A DNA stretch of 64,000 bases from Sphingomonas ginsengisoli An et al. 2013 (GTDB lineage Bacteria > Pseudomonadota > Alphaproteobacteria > Sphingomonadales > Sphingomonadaceae): NCBI RefSeq assembly GCF_009363895.1, contig NZ_CP045434.1:1798001-1862000 (forward strand), read 5' to 3'. Under the pieces are notes generated by a model that was given only the letters and a program-made list of their open reading frames with translations, was not told the origin of the DNA and ran no database searches. Positions 16,815 through 26,000 of this stretch are shown here, in pieces (the first letter of the stretch is position 1; each line of letters begins with the position of its first letter). The translations under genes and the position numbers were made by a program.

Positions 16815-18041
16815 ATGCGTGCACTCACTTGGCACGGCCGCCACGACGTTCGCGTGGACACCGTTCCCGACCCCGAGATCGTCAACCCGCGCGACGCAAT
16901 CATCAAGGTGACCTCGACCGCCATCTGCGGCTCGGACCTTCACCTCTACGACAAGTATATCCCGACGCTCCGCGCGGGCGACGTGCTCGGCCACGAGTTC
17001 ATGGGCGAAGTGGTCGAGGTCGGGCCCAAGTCGACGCTCAAAAAGGGACAGCGGGTGGTCGTCCCCTTCACCATCAGCTGCGGCAGCTGCTTCTTTTGCG
17101 AAAAGCAGCAATATAGCGCCTGCGACAACAGCAATCCGGCCGAGACGTCCGATGCGTCCGAGACGCTGATGGGGCATCCGATGGGTGCGGCGTTCGGTTA
17201 CGCGCACCTGACCGGCGGCTATGCCGGTGGCCAGGCCGAATATGTCCGCGTGCCCTACAGCGATGTCGGCCCGCTGGTGATCCCCGACGGGCTCGAGGAC
17301 GACCAGGTGCTGTTCCTGTCGGACATCTTGCCGACCGGGTACCAGGGCGCGATCAACGCTGACATCGAGCCGGGCGATACTGTCGCGGTCTGGGGCTGCG
17401 GCCCGGTGGGCTTGTTCGCCATCCAGTCGGCGTTCCTGCTCGGCGCGCACCGGGTGATCGCGATCGACCATTACCCCAATCGGCTGCGCCTCGCGAAAGA
17501 GAAGGGCGCAGACATCCTCGACTATCGCGAGGTCAACGTGCTCGAGGCACTGAAGGAGATGACCGGCGGGATCGGCCCCGATGCGGTGATCGATTGCGTC
17601 GGGATGGAGAGCCACGGCCTCGCCATCGACAATGTTATGGACACGATGAAGGCGCACACCTTTCTCGGCACCGACCGGCCGCACGCGCTCAGGCAGATGA
17701 TCATCGCCTGCCGCAAGGGTGGGCGCATCTCGATCCCTGGGGTCTATGGCGGGTTCGTCGACAAATTCCCCTTGGGTGCGCTGATGGAGAAGGGGCTGCA
17801 GGTGAAGAGCGGCCAGACTCACATGCAGAAATGGATGAAGCCGCTCCTTGAGCACATCCAGAAGGGCGAGATCGACACCACCTGGTTCATCTCGCACCGC
17901 GCTCCGCTCGAGCAGGCAGCCGAGATGTACCGTCACTGGCACGATGAGCAGAACGACTACACCAAGATCGTGCTCAAGCCCGAGATGGCCAAGCCCTCCA
18001 CCCAGGCCGCCAAGCCAGCCGCCGTCACCGAACCCGCGTAA
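16815..18041 (+). CDS. Zinc-dependent alcohol/formaldehyde dehydrogenase-like protein
   Basis: This 408-residue medium-chain dehydrogenase uses zinc and NAD(P). Catalytic zinc ligands are in [12 protein letters not shown] (Cys near 38) and [14 protein letters not shown] (His/Glu near 60). The structural zinc motif [15 protein letters not shown] is near residue 93-107. The Rossmann motif GCGPVGLFA is near 194. The length and the insertion after the zinc lobe resemble glutathione-independent formaldehyde dehydrogenase-like proteins. The substrate is uncertain. TAGGAG before the ATG fixes the start. It is co-transcribed with the SRPBCC and SDR genes, likely in stress. Confidence 0.88.
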   Translation: MRALTWHGRHDVRVDTVPDPEIVNPRDAIIKVTSTAICGSDLHLYDKYIPTLRAGDVLGHEFMGEVVEVGPKSTLKKGQRVVVPFTISCGSCFFCEKQQYSACDNSNPAETSDASETLMGHPMGAAFGYAHLTGGYAGGQAEYVRVPYSDVGPLVIPDGLEDDQVLFLSDILPTGYQGAINADIEPGDTVAVWGCGPVGLFAIQSAFLLGAHRVIAIDHYPNRLRLAKEKGADILDYREVNVLEALKEMTGGIGPDAVIDCVGMESHGLAIDNVMDTMKAHTFLGTDRPHALRQMIIACRKGGRISIPGVYGGFVDKFPLGALMEKGLQVKSGQTHMQKWMKPLLEHIQKGEIDTTWFISHRAPLEQAAEMYRHWHDEQNDYTKIVLKPEMAKPSTQAAKPAAVTEPA

Positions 18042-18053
18042 GGAGTTTTCACC

Positions 18054-18830
18054 ATGGCCAACAAACTTGCCGTCGTCACCGGCGCTTCGTCCGGGATCGG
18101 GCTCGAACTCGCCAAGCTCGCCGCGGGTGAGGGATACGACCTGATCGTCGCCGCCGACACGCCGTTCGTGGATGCCTCGGCGGGGCTCAAGGACCTTGGC
18201 GTCACGGTCGAGCAGATCGAGACCGACCTCGCCACCGAAGCGGGCGTGAAGGAGTTGCTCGGCAAGATCGGCAATCGCCAGGTCGATGTCCTCGCCGCCA
18301 ACGCCGGCCATGGCCTCGGCCACGCCTTCCTCGACCAAGAGCCGCGCGACTGGCGCGGCGTGATCGACACCAACATCACCGGCACGCTGCTGTTGATCCA
18401 GCCGATCGCCAAGAAGATGGTCGCGCGGGGCGAGGGCCGGATCCTCATCACCGGCTCGATCGCCGGTCATCTCGCGGGCTCGTTCCAGGCGGTCTACAAC
18501 GGCACCAAGGCGTTCGTCGACAGCTTCGCCGCCGCGCTCAACAATGAACTTAAGGACACCGGCGTCACCGTCACCTGCCTCAAGCCGGGGGCGACCGACA
18601 CCGAATTCTTCGAGCGTGCCGACATGGAGGACACCAAGGTCGGCCAGGCCAAGAAGGACGATCCCGCCGATGTCGCTAAGACCGGCTGGGAGGCTATGAA
18701 GGACGGCAAGGAGAGCGTCGTCTACGGCCTCAAGAACAAGGCGCAGGTGCTCGCCTCGGGCGTGCTTCCGGAAAAGGTGACCGCGATGCTCCACCGCCAG
18801 CAGGCTGAACCCGGCAGCGGTGAGGATTGA
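18054..18830 (+). CDS. Short-chain dehydrogenase/reductase (SDR)
   Basis: This 258-residue classical SDR has the cofactor motif TGASSGIG (residues 9-16), NAG (near 83) and the catalytic Tyr/Lys in AVYNGTKAF (near 147-152). A Ser lies in TGSIAGHLAG near 135. It reduces or oxidises a carbonyl/alcohol with NAD(P)(H); the substrate is not evident. It is the last gene of the SRPBCC-ADH-SDR operon and stops 15 bases before the convergent flavoprotein gene. Its acidic C-terminal tail suggests a soluble cytosolic enzyme. Confidence 0.9.
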   Translation: MANKLAVVTGASSGIGLELAKLAAGEGYDLIVAADTPFVDASAGLKDLGVTVEQIETDLATEAGVKELLGKIGNRQVDVLAANAGHGLGHAFLDQEPRDWRGVIDTNITGTLLLIQPIAKKMVARGEGRILITGSIAGHLAGSFQAVYNGTKAFVDSFAAALNNELKDTGVTVTCLKPGATDTEFFERADMEDTKVGQAKKDDPADVAKTGWEAMKDGKESVVYGLKNKAQVLASGVLPEKVTAMLHRQQAEPGSGED

Positions 18831-18845
18831 GGCAAGCCTTTAGTC

Positions 18846-20102
18846 TCACCGCCGATCGGACAAGCTTTGTCCCTCATCGTGGCGGCGGCGCGCCGCGATG
18901 TGCGCGGCCAAGTGCTCGGCGTCCTCTCCGACCCCGGCCAGCAAGGTCGACTTGCGTTTGCTGAGCCAGGGGAGGCCGAGGAAGTAGAGGCCCGGGATGG
19001 GGCTTATCCCGCGGTCGTGAATGGGTTTGCCCGCGGCGAACACCGGCAGATCGATCCATTCGAAATCGAGCCTATAGCCGGTCGCCCAGATCACGCTCCC
19101 AATCCTCGCCGCGGCAAGGTCGAGCCGGCGTAGCGGGTCGCTCACGCACGGCAGCAATGGGCGCGGAGCCGAGGGCTCCGTCGGAGGCAGCGCCAAGTTT
19201 TTCATCAGCGCATGGACGTCGATGGCAGCCACGAACCGATCGTAATGTGCGTCGCCCGCAGCTAGGCTTTCTTCAAGGTCACGCGCGAAAGTCGCGACTC
19301 CATCGTGAATGCCGGTCACGCGGCCAGTCAGGGTCACGCCCGTGCCGGCGAGACCGCGCAGATCGACCTCATGGCCGCCGGCGACCCCGGTCAACAGCGG
19401 CGGCGGCTCCTCGGCGGGGCGCTGCGCCGAGGTCCGGTCCCATTCTCCCAGCGCATATTCCCAATGGTGAAAATCGTATCCGCGATAGCGTCGGGGCACC
19501 CGTCGGTGCGAGCCCACCGCCAGCCAGACCTCGCGCCCGCTGGCGGCAAGTTCGGCGGCGATCTGCACGCCCGAGGCACCAGCGCCGACGATGAGCACGC
19601 CGCCCGCGGGTAATCGCGCGGGATTGCGATAGGCACTGGTATGGAGCTGGAAGACAGCGCCAAGCTCGGCGGCGAACGACGGCAACGCCGGCCGCTGATA
19701 GGGGCCGGTAGCGACAACCACGTTGCGGGCAACAATGGTTCCCGCGCCGGTCTCGGCAGCAAAACTGTCGCCGTCCAGACCGAGGCGTCGGACCTCGACA
19801 CCTTCCCGCACTGGTGCGTTGATGAAATCGGCGTAGGCCGCGATGAGCCGGCAAATCTCGTCGCGGCCCGCAAAGTCATCCGGAGCCTTACCGGCATAAG
19901 CGAATCCTGGCAGCTCGACCCCCCAATTGGGGAATTGGAACCGCAGTGAATCCCAGCGCTCGCTGCGCCAGCGCTCGGCGATCCTGCCGCGCTCCAGGAG
20001 CAGGTGGGGCACCCGCCAACGCGATAGCCAGAAGCTCATCGCCAAACCGGCCTGCCCCGCTCCGATCACCAGCGTATCGACAGTTCTAGGAGCGCTTTCC
20101 AT
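18846..20102 (-). CDS. Flavin-containing monooxygenase-like NAD(P)/FAD oxidoreductase
   Basis: This 418-residue protein has two Rossmann motifs: VIGAGQAGLAMSFWL (FAD, residues 12-26) and VLIVGAGASGVQIAAELA (NADPH, near 166-183). RWDSLRFQFPNWGVELPG is the FMO/CzcO-type signature near residue 50-68, and VIWATGYRLDF near 345 is the conserved ATG motif. Such enzymes hydroxylate nitrogen or sulfur compounds or act as Baeyer-Villiger enzymes. The substrate cannot be told from context. It is convergent with the SDR operon. Confidence 0.85.
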   Translation of the reverse strand: MESAPRTVDTLVIGAGQAGLAMSFWLSRWRVPHLLLERGRIAERWRSERWDSLRFQFPNWGVELPGFAYAGKAPDDFAGRDEICRLIAAYADFINAPVREGVEVRRLGLDGDSFAAETGAGTIVARNVVVATGPYQRPALPSFAAELGAVFQLHTSAYRNPARLPAGGVLIVGAGASGVQIAAELAASGREVWLAVGSHRRVPRRYRGYDFHHWEYALGEWDRTSAQRPAEEPPPLLTGVAGGHEVDLRGLAGTGVTLTGRVTGIHDGVATFARDLEESLAAGDAHYDRFVAAIDVHALMKNLALPPTEPSAPRPLLPCVSDPLRRLDLAAARIGSVIWATGYRLDFEWIDLPVFAAGKPIHDRGISPIPGLYFLGLPWLSKRKSTLLAGVGEDAEHLAAHIAARRRHDEGQSLSDRR

Positions 20103-20157
20103 CGGCGCACTATCGCAAGCCAGTCATGCGACGTCACGCTGTCGTGAGCGAGCAGCG

Positions 20158-20189
20158 GAACGTCTGCTTTCCACCCATTGCGGACATTC
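20158..20189. repeat. Dispersed hairpin repeat, copy 5
   Basis: GAACGTCTGCTTTCC then ACCCATTGCGGACATTC. It has the same structure as the copies at 5902, 8536 and 9380, and lies between the flavoprotein gene and the BLUF gene. The rest of 20103-20397 holds no gene I can support. Confidence 0.75.
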
Positions 20190-20397
20190 ACATGTCCTTT
20201 AGGTTGGCGGCATGGCGAGCACTCACTTGGACCTGGCAGCCTCGGTCGCCCGGCTTATCGATGCCGCAATATCGATTCTGTATTTGTACAGGAGCGGCCC
20301 AACCTCGGCCGACCAAAGTTTGCCGCGAGCAATCGACTTCGAGCTTTCTAGTCGGACGGCCCGTGCGAACGGCGGCGAGCGTGCTCGCCCGATCTAG

Positions 20398-20811
20398 TCA
20401 GGCGGCCTGATCCTGCAATTCGGCGAAGCCGATAAACTGCGCGCGCAAGCTTGCGTCGCTAATTGGATTCACGAGTCGCGTCACAATTTGGGCCAAACTT
20501 TGGTCGTCGGACATTTCAGAGCCACCTGACACGAAGCCCATCGACCATGCAGCGAACTGACGGTTTTCTACGTACTGCTCGCTGAGAAGCACGCAGGCAT
20601 AGTGGCGGTGATCCTGTATAATGCGGGCGTAAGTCGAGCGGACGGCTTCTGTCGGTCCTTCAAGCGCTTGCAGAAAGCGGCGCTCACCAGCGACGAGAAG
20701 GCCAGTGACGTCGTCTCTGGAATTATTAGCGCGAGACTTCTCAAGGATTGTTGCGCACGTCGATCCGGTGATCACCTCACGTGCAGAACTGATATAGACT
20801 AACTGAAGCAC
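20398..20811 (-). CDS. BLUF-domain blue-light sensor protein
   Basis: This 137-residue protein is a single BLUF domain with a short helical C terminus. Residues that define the FAD photocycle are in place: Tyr6 (LQLVYISSA), Asn29/Asn30 (KSRANNSRDD), Gln48 (ERRFLQALEG), and Trp89 with Met91 (FAAWSMGF). Blue light switches the flavin hydrogen-bond network and alters a partner protein. There is no output domain, so it must signal through another protein. The next genes, on the same strand, are two histidine kinases. It starts at GTG with GGGAG seven bases upstream. Confidence 0.92.
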   Translation of the reverse strand: MLQLVYISSAREVITGSTCATILEKSRANNSRDDVTGLLVAGERRFLQALEGPTEAVRSTYARIIQDHRHYACVLLSEQYVENRQFAAWSMGFVSGGSEMSDDQSLAQIVTRLVNPISDASLRAQFIGFAELQDQAA

Positions 20812-20968
20812 GCCAACTCTCCCAGGAACGAGCGCGCCTCAATGCACAAAGTGCGTTAAAGCGGAGTCAACGGTCTTTTAAACTCAGCGAATTTTTAATC
20901 CTTTGCCGACCAGATTTTCGACCAAGGCGGAAATTGAGCTCGAGGCCGCGGTGAGCCGAGAAAATGGA

Positions 20969-20986
20969 GAGGAGTTCAAGCTCCTC
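20969..20986 (-). terminator. Possible terminator after the REC-PAS-kinase gene
   Basis: On the minus strand GAGGAG and CTCCTC form a six-base stem around a six-base loop, followed by CCATTTTCT. It lies about 50 bases past the stop of the kinase gene. The stem is short and the T tract imperfect, so support is modest. The rest of 20812-21035 holds nothing I can name. Confidence 0.35.
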
Positions 20987-21035
20987 CACTTTAACAGCAC
21001 GCTTAGTGCGTGAACCTCATCGCAGGTATAGCCGC

Positions 21036-23036
21036 TTAGGCGGCCTCTGATTGCGAAGGCCGAAGCGTGTTGTTGATGGCGGCGACCAGCTCCGGTACGG
21101 TGAATGGCTTGCCGAGGACAGCTACATCCCTCGGCCGCTCCCCAATTTCATCAGCCTCGGCATAGCCGGTGATAATCATAGCCCGCAGTCCGGGCTTGAG
21201 CTCCCGAGCGGCTATTACGATTTCCGTACCGCGCAGCTGCGGCATTGCATAATCGCTGATGAGGAGTTCGAATTCTTCTGCCTGCAACAACTCAAGTGCA
21301 GCGGCGCCGCTGGCTGCTTCGCTCACCGAGTGGCCGAGGTCGCGAAGAAGCGCGGCTGTCGTCGCGCGTACCTCGGCATGATCGTCGACCAGTAGAATGG
21401 CGGTCGGTGGCGTTTCGACATGTTCGCTGACCGGTAACGGGAGCGCCTCCTTGCGTGCTGCCGTCGTTGAACGCGGGAGCCAGATCGTCGCCCGCGTGCC
21501 GCGCCCCAGTTCGCTCCTCAATTGGAGTGTTCCTCCAGACTGTCGAGCAAAACCATACACCATGCTCAGCCCAAGTCCGGTCCCCTTACCCACGGGCTTG
21601 GTGGTAAAGAAAGGTTCCAAGACCTTTTGCAGGATGTCCGGAGCGATTCCGACACCTTCGTCACAAACTTCAGCAGTGACGTACGATCCTGCAGGTAGGC
21701 CGAGTTCGCCGTTCTCCCCCACCTCTTGGTTCTTGGCGGAAACAGTGATCGTACCCCCGCTGGGCATGGCATCGCGCGCGTTGATGATCAGGTTCATCAA
21801 AGCCAGCTCAAGCTGCGATTGGTCGGCGAAAGCGCACCACTTCGCTGTGGGGAAAGCCCACTTGAGCTCCACGAGACCGCCCAAGGTGTGGCTGAGGAGA
21901 TCATGGACTCCCTTGTGTAAGGTTGCGATGTCGACCGGCGCCGGCTGCAATTGCTGGCGCCGCGCAAAGGCCAAAAGTCGCCCAACAAGCTCGGTGCCCT
22001 GGTCCGCAGCACGCTTGGTCATGGCTAGAATCTTGCGGTGCTCCTCCGCCAACTCGGCGCGGCGCTCAATCAGGCCGATACCGCCGAGGACCGCGGCGAG
22101 CAGATTGTTGAAATCGTGCGCGATGCCGCCCGTAAGCTTGCCGATCGCGTCCATCTTCTGCGCTTGCACCAGTTGGTTCTCCAGCATGCGCTGCTCAGTC
22201 ACGTCGGTCAGCGATCCGGCATATTCGACGGGCTCCCCATCAGCATCGCGCAGCAGCACAGCTTGATCTTGGAAGTGCTTGTAGCTGCCATCGGCGCAGC
22301 GCCAGCGGTACTCGACGGATAGCTTGCCAGTCGCCGTTCGTTCCTCAAGCGCGCGCAGGACTCGCTCGCGGTCGTCCTCATGAAGCCGCGATGCCCATAA
22401 TGTGGGATTCTCGAGTACCTGCGCGAACGGATAACCCGTGATGCCGATACAGTCGCCACTGACGAAGGTAGGGCAGCGCGGCTCGCAAGCGAGGGGCTCC
22501 AGATACAAGAGGATGGGCAACGACTGGATGATCGCGGCTTGCCGCTGTTCGGCGCGGCGTAGATCCTGCTCGGCTCGGAGGCGCTCGGCATTGGCGCGCA
22601 AATTGGCGTCGAGCAGCGCCTGCTCGTGCTTGGCTTTCCGCTCGATCTCGCGCGTTTTGGCAAACAGATCGACGAACACTGCGACTTTCGAACGCAGCAC
22701 CACCGATTCCACAGGTTTGAAGACATAGTCGACCGCACCCATGGAATAGCCGCGGATTAAGTGTTCAGCTTCTTTGTTGACTGCCGACAGAAAGACGATG
22801 GGGATGCGCTTGGTCTGTTCGCGGCTACGGATGATGCTGGCAGTCTCGTAGCCGTCCATTCCGGGCATGTAGACGTCGAGCAAAATAACCGCGAAGTCAC
22901 CCCCGAGGAGATGACGCAGGGCCTCCTCGCCAGATCTGGCGACGACTACGTCGCCGATATCCTCAAGCACCGTTGCGATCGCAAGGAGATTTCGCTCGTC
23001 ATCATCAACGACCAGCACGCGCACGTGCTCGGACAT
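21036..23036 (-). CDS. Hybrid histidine kinase (REC-PAS-HisKA-HATPase-REC)
   Basis: This is a soluble 666-residue kinase. The N-terminal receiver has its phosphoacceptor in VILLDVYMPGMDGYE (near residue 50). A coiled coil follows (about 125-165), then a PAS domain (FVSGDCIGITGYPF, then EYRWRCADGSYKHFQDQ). The phospho-His is in LTGGIAHDFNNLLA near residue 306. The HATPase region has LMNLIINARDAMP, DEGVGIAP and GKGTGLGLSMVYGFARQ. The C-terminal receiver has LLISDYAMPQLRG near 593. I chose ATG 23036 (GGAGAG upstream) over GTG 23078. It lies directly after the poly-HAMP kinase gene and is probably co-transcribed with it. Confidence 0.9.
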   Translation of the reverse strand: MSEHVRVLVVDDDERNLLAIATVLEDIGDVVVARSGEEALRHLLGGDFAVILLDVYMPGMDGYETASIIRSREQTKRIPIVFLSAVNKEAEHLIRGYSMGAVDYVFKPVESVVLRSKVAVFVDLFAKTREIERKAKHEQALLDANLRANAERLRAEQDLRRAEQRQAAIIQSLPILLYLEPLACEPRCPTFVSGDCIGITGYPFAQVLENPTLWASRLHEDDRERVLRALEERTATGKLSVEYRWRCADGSYKHFQDQAVLLRDADGEPVEYAGSLTDVTEQRMLENQLVQAQKMDAIGKLTGGIAHDFNNLLAAVLGGIGLIERRAELAEEHRKILAMTKRAADQGTELVGRLLAFARRQQLQPAPVDIATLHKGVHDLLSHTLGGLVELKWAFPTAKWCAFADQSQLELALMNLIINARDAMPSGGTITVSAKNQEVGENGELGLPAGSYVTAEVCDEGVGIAPDILQKVLEPFFTTKPVGKGTGLGLSMVYGFARQSGGTLQLRSELGRGTRATIWLPRSTTAARKEALPLPVSEHVETPPTAILLVDDHAEVRATTAALLRDLGHSVSEAASGAAALELLQAEEFELLISDYAMPQLRGTEIVIAARELKPGLRAMIITGYAEADEIGERPRDVAVLGKPFTVPELVAAINNTLRPSQSEAA

Positions 23037-23080
23037 TTCCGAACTCTCCGATGGGTTATTCGGGGTCGGGGAGGTCACAA

Positions 23081-26000
23081 CTATTCCGCAGCTTCAATGA
23101 TCAACTGTCCCGTGGTGGCGTCGCGGCTCCGCGCAACCCACACGCGCAAGAGAGCGAGCAGCAGGTCGATGTCGACCGGCTTGGCTATATAATCGCTAGC
23201 CCCCGCATCGAGGCACTTCTGACGATCGCCCTTCATCGCCTTCGCAGTGACAGCAATGAGCGGCACGTCAGCTAGTGCAGGACGCGAGCGAATCTGCTGC
23301 ATCGTCTCGTAGCCGTCCATTTCGGGCATCATAATGTCGATAAGTGCTGCATCGATGCTCGGTGTACGTTCCAAAATCGCGATGCCTTCTTTGCCGCGCT
23401 CGGCGTGCATCACTTCGACCCCGTAGCTTTCAAGCACGCTGGTGAGCGAGAAGATGTTGCGGATGTCGTCATCCACAATCAACATCTTGGCGCCAGCGAG
23501 TTCCGGCACCTCGCGCACCGGCACTGGCGCGGCTTGGCGGGCCGGCGCGCGCTTGCGTCCCGCCTTGCGAGCTTGGGCCAGCAGGTCGCGGAACACCCCG
23601 CCGAGTTCGGCTTGGTCGGCCGGCTTCTCGGTCACGCCGAACGCCCCCATGGCGATGACAGACTCCCGCCGGTCCGCGCCCGAAATGACGTGGATGGGAG
23701 TGTCGCGCGTGTCTGGATCATGCTTGAGCAAATCGAGCAGCACAAACCCGTCGATGTCGCTCAACCCCAAGTCGAGCGTAATGGCATTCGGATGCAGTTT
23801 GCGCGCCAGGTTCAGCGTTCCTGAACCAGCGGTCGAGACCACGCCCTTTAGGCCGTTCTCACGGGCAAGATCGAGCAAGATGGACGCAAACGTCGGATCA
23901 TCTTCGACGATTAGGACAAAGGGATCACGGCCCAGGCTATCGCGATCGTCCTGAATCTCGAACGTGCTGGGCAGCGCCGTGGGAACATTGGCGCCACTGT
24001 TCTCATAACGGACATTGCTGCTGCCCGAGGGCGCGGCCTCCGCGTGTGCCGCGGACAACGGCACGAACAGGGTGAAGGTCGATCCCTCCCCGGGGGTGGA
24101 GCGGACCTGCAGCTCGCCACCTAGCAGGCGGGCAATTTCGCGGCTGATGGAGAGACCAAGGCCTGTACCGCCATACTTACGACTGGTCGTACCGTCAGCC
24201 TGCTGAAACGCCTCGAAGATCAACTTCTGCTTGTCGTCGGGAATACCGATACCGGTGTCCGTAACCGCTATCTCAATGGCTAGCTCTCCGGCGCGTAGCA
24301 CCGGATGACTGTTACTCCACCCGCTGGTCGCGCAGCGCACATCGAGTGTGACGCCGCCGCGAGCCGTGAACTTGAAGGCATTGGACAGGAGATTAAGAAC
24401 GATCTGCTGCAGGCGCTTCTCGTCCGTCCGGATGGCCTCCGGCAGGGCGGCATCAAAGTTGACGTTGAACTCAAGATTCTTGTCGGCCGCAAGCTGACGG
24501 AAGGTCCGCTCCATGTGCTGCTTGAGGCTGCCCATCGGCATCTCGCCAACCTCGATGCTCACGGTACCCGACTCGATCTTCGAAAGATCGAGGATGTCGT
24601 TGATGAGGCTGAGCAGGTCGGAACCCGCCGAATTTATCGTCTTGGCGAACTCGACCTGCTTCTCGTTGAGGTTGCCGTGCTGATTGTCGGACAGCAGCTT
24701 AGACAAAATTAGCAGCGAGTTGAGCGGCGTCCGCAATTCGTGGCTCATGTTGGCCAGGAACTCGGACTTGTACTTGGAAGTGAGCGCCAGCTGCTCCGCC
24801 TTCTCCTCGATCGCACGCCGAGCCATATCGATCTCGATGTTCTTGGCTTCGACCTGCTTCTTCTCGTTTTCGAGCAGCTGCGCCTTTTCCTGAAGCTCCT
24901 CGTTTGTCGCGTGAAGCTCTTCCTGCTTGGTGGTGAGTTCGGTCTGCCGCGCCTGCAGCTCCTGGGTCAGCAGCTGAGACTGCTTGAGCAGACCCTCTGT
25001 CCGCATAGTTGCGGCAATCGTGTTGAGGACGATGCCGACCGACTCCATCAGCTGGTCTAGGAAGCTCTGGTGCGTTTCGTTGAAGTCGCTGAACGAGGCG
25101 AGCTCGATCACGGCTTTGACGTCGTCCTCGAACAAGGCCGGCAGGATGTTGACGTTGGCTGGCGCTGAATGGCCGAGGCCTGAGCCGATCCTGATGAAGT
25201 CGGCCGGAGCGTTCTTGAGCAGGATCGGCCGCTTGTCCGCCGCAGCTTGACCGACCAACCCTTCGCGCAAGCTGAACTCCCTGCGCAGCTTGTCAGGACT
25301 GTCAGCGCCGTAGCTGGCGACCAGCTCGAGCTTGGTTTCGTCCTCCTCACGCTTGGTGACGTAGAACACGCCGTACTGGGCGTTCACCAGCGGCGCGAGT
25401 TCGGACATGATGAGGTTCGACACTGTGGCAAGGTCGCGCTCGCCCTGCAGCATGCGGCTGAACCTCGCGAGGTTGGTCTTAAGCCAATCCTGCTCCGCAT
25501 TCTTCAAAGTCTGCTCCTTGAGGTTGCGGATCATCTCGTTGATGTTGTCCTTTAGCGCTGCCATCTCACCCGACGCCTCGACGGCGATGGAGCGCGACAG
25601 GTCGCCCTTGGTCACTGCGGTAGCCACGTCGGCAATGGAGCGGACTTGGTTGGTCAGGTTGGCAGCGAGCTGGTTCACGTTGTCGGTGAGGTCGCGCCAG
25701 AGGCCGGCGGCGCCAGGCACGCGCGCCTGTCCGCCAAGCCGGCCTTCGATGCCGACCTCGCGGGCCATGTTGGTCACCTGATCGGCAAAGGTCGCCAGCG
25801 TGTCGATCATGAAGTTGATCGTCTCGGCCAGCGCTGCGATCTCGCCTTTGGCGTCCACCGTCAGCTTTCGCTTAAGGTTACCCTGAGCAACCGCGGTCAC
25901 CACCTCCGCGATACCGCGCACCTGGTTTGTAAGATTGGTCGCCATCAGGTTCACGTTGTCCGTGAGGTCCTTCCAGGTACCACCCACCCCCGGCACCTGC

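Noticed and set aside
16716-18794. 692-residue minus-strand frame opposite the ADH and SDR genes
   Set aside because: It is a mirror frame of two strongly recognised genes, caused by high GC content. It has no domain features and no ribosome site.
20212-20397. 61-residue plus-strand frame between the flavoprotein and BLUF genes
   Set aside because: It has no ribosome site, family pattern or conserved context that I can see.
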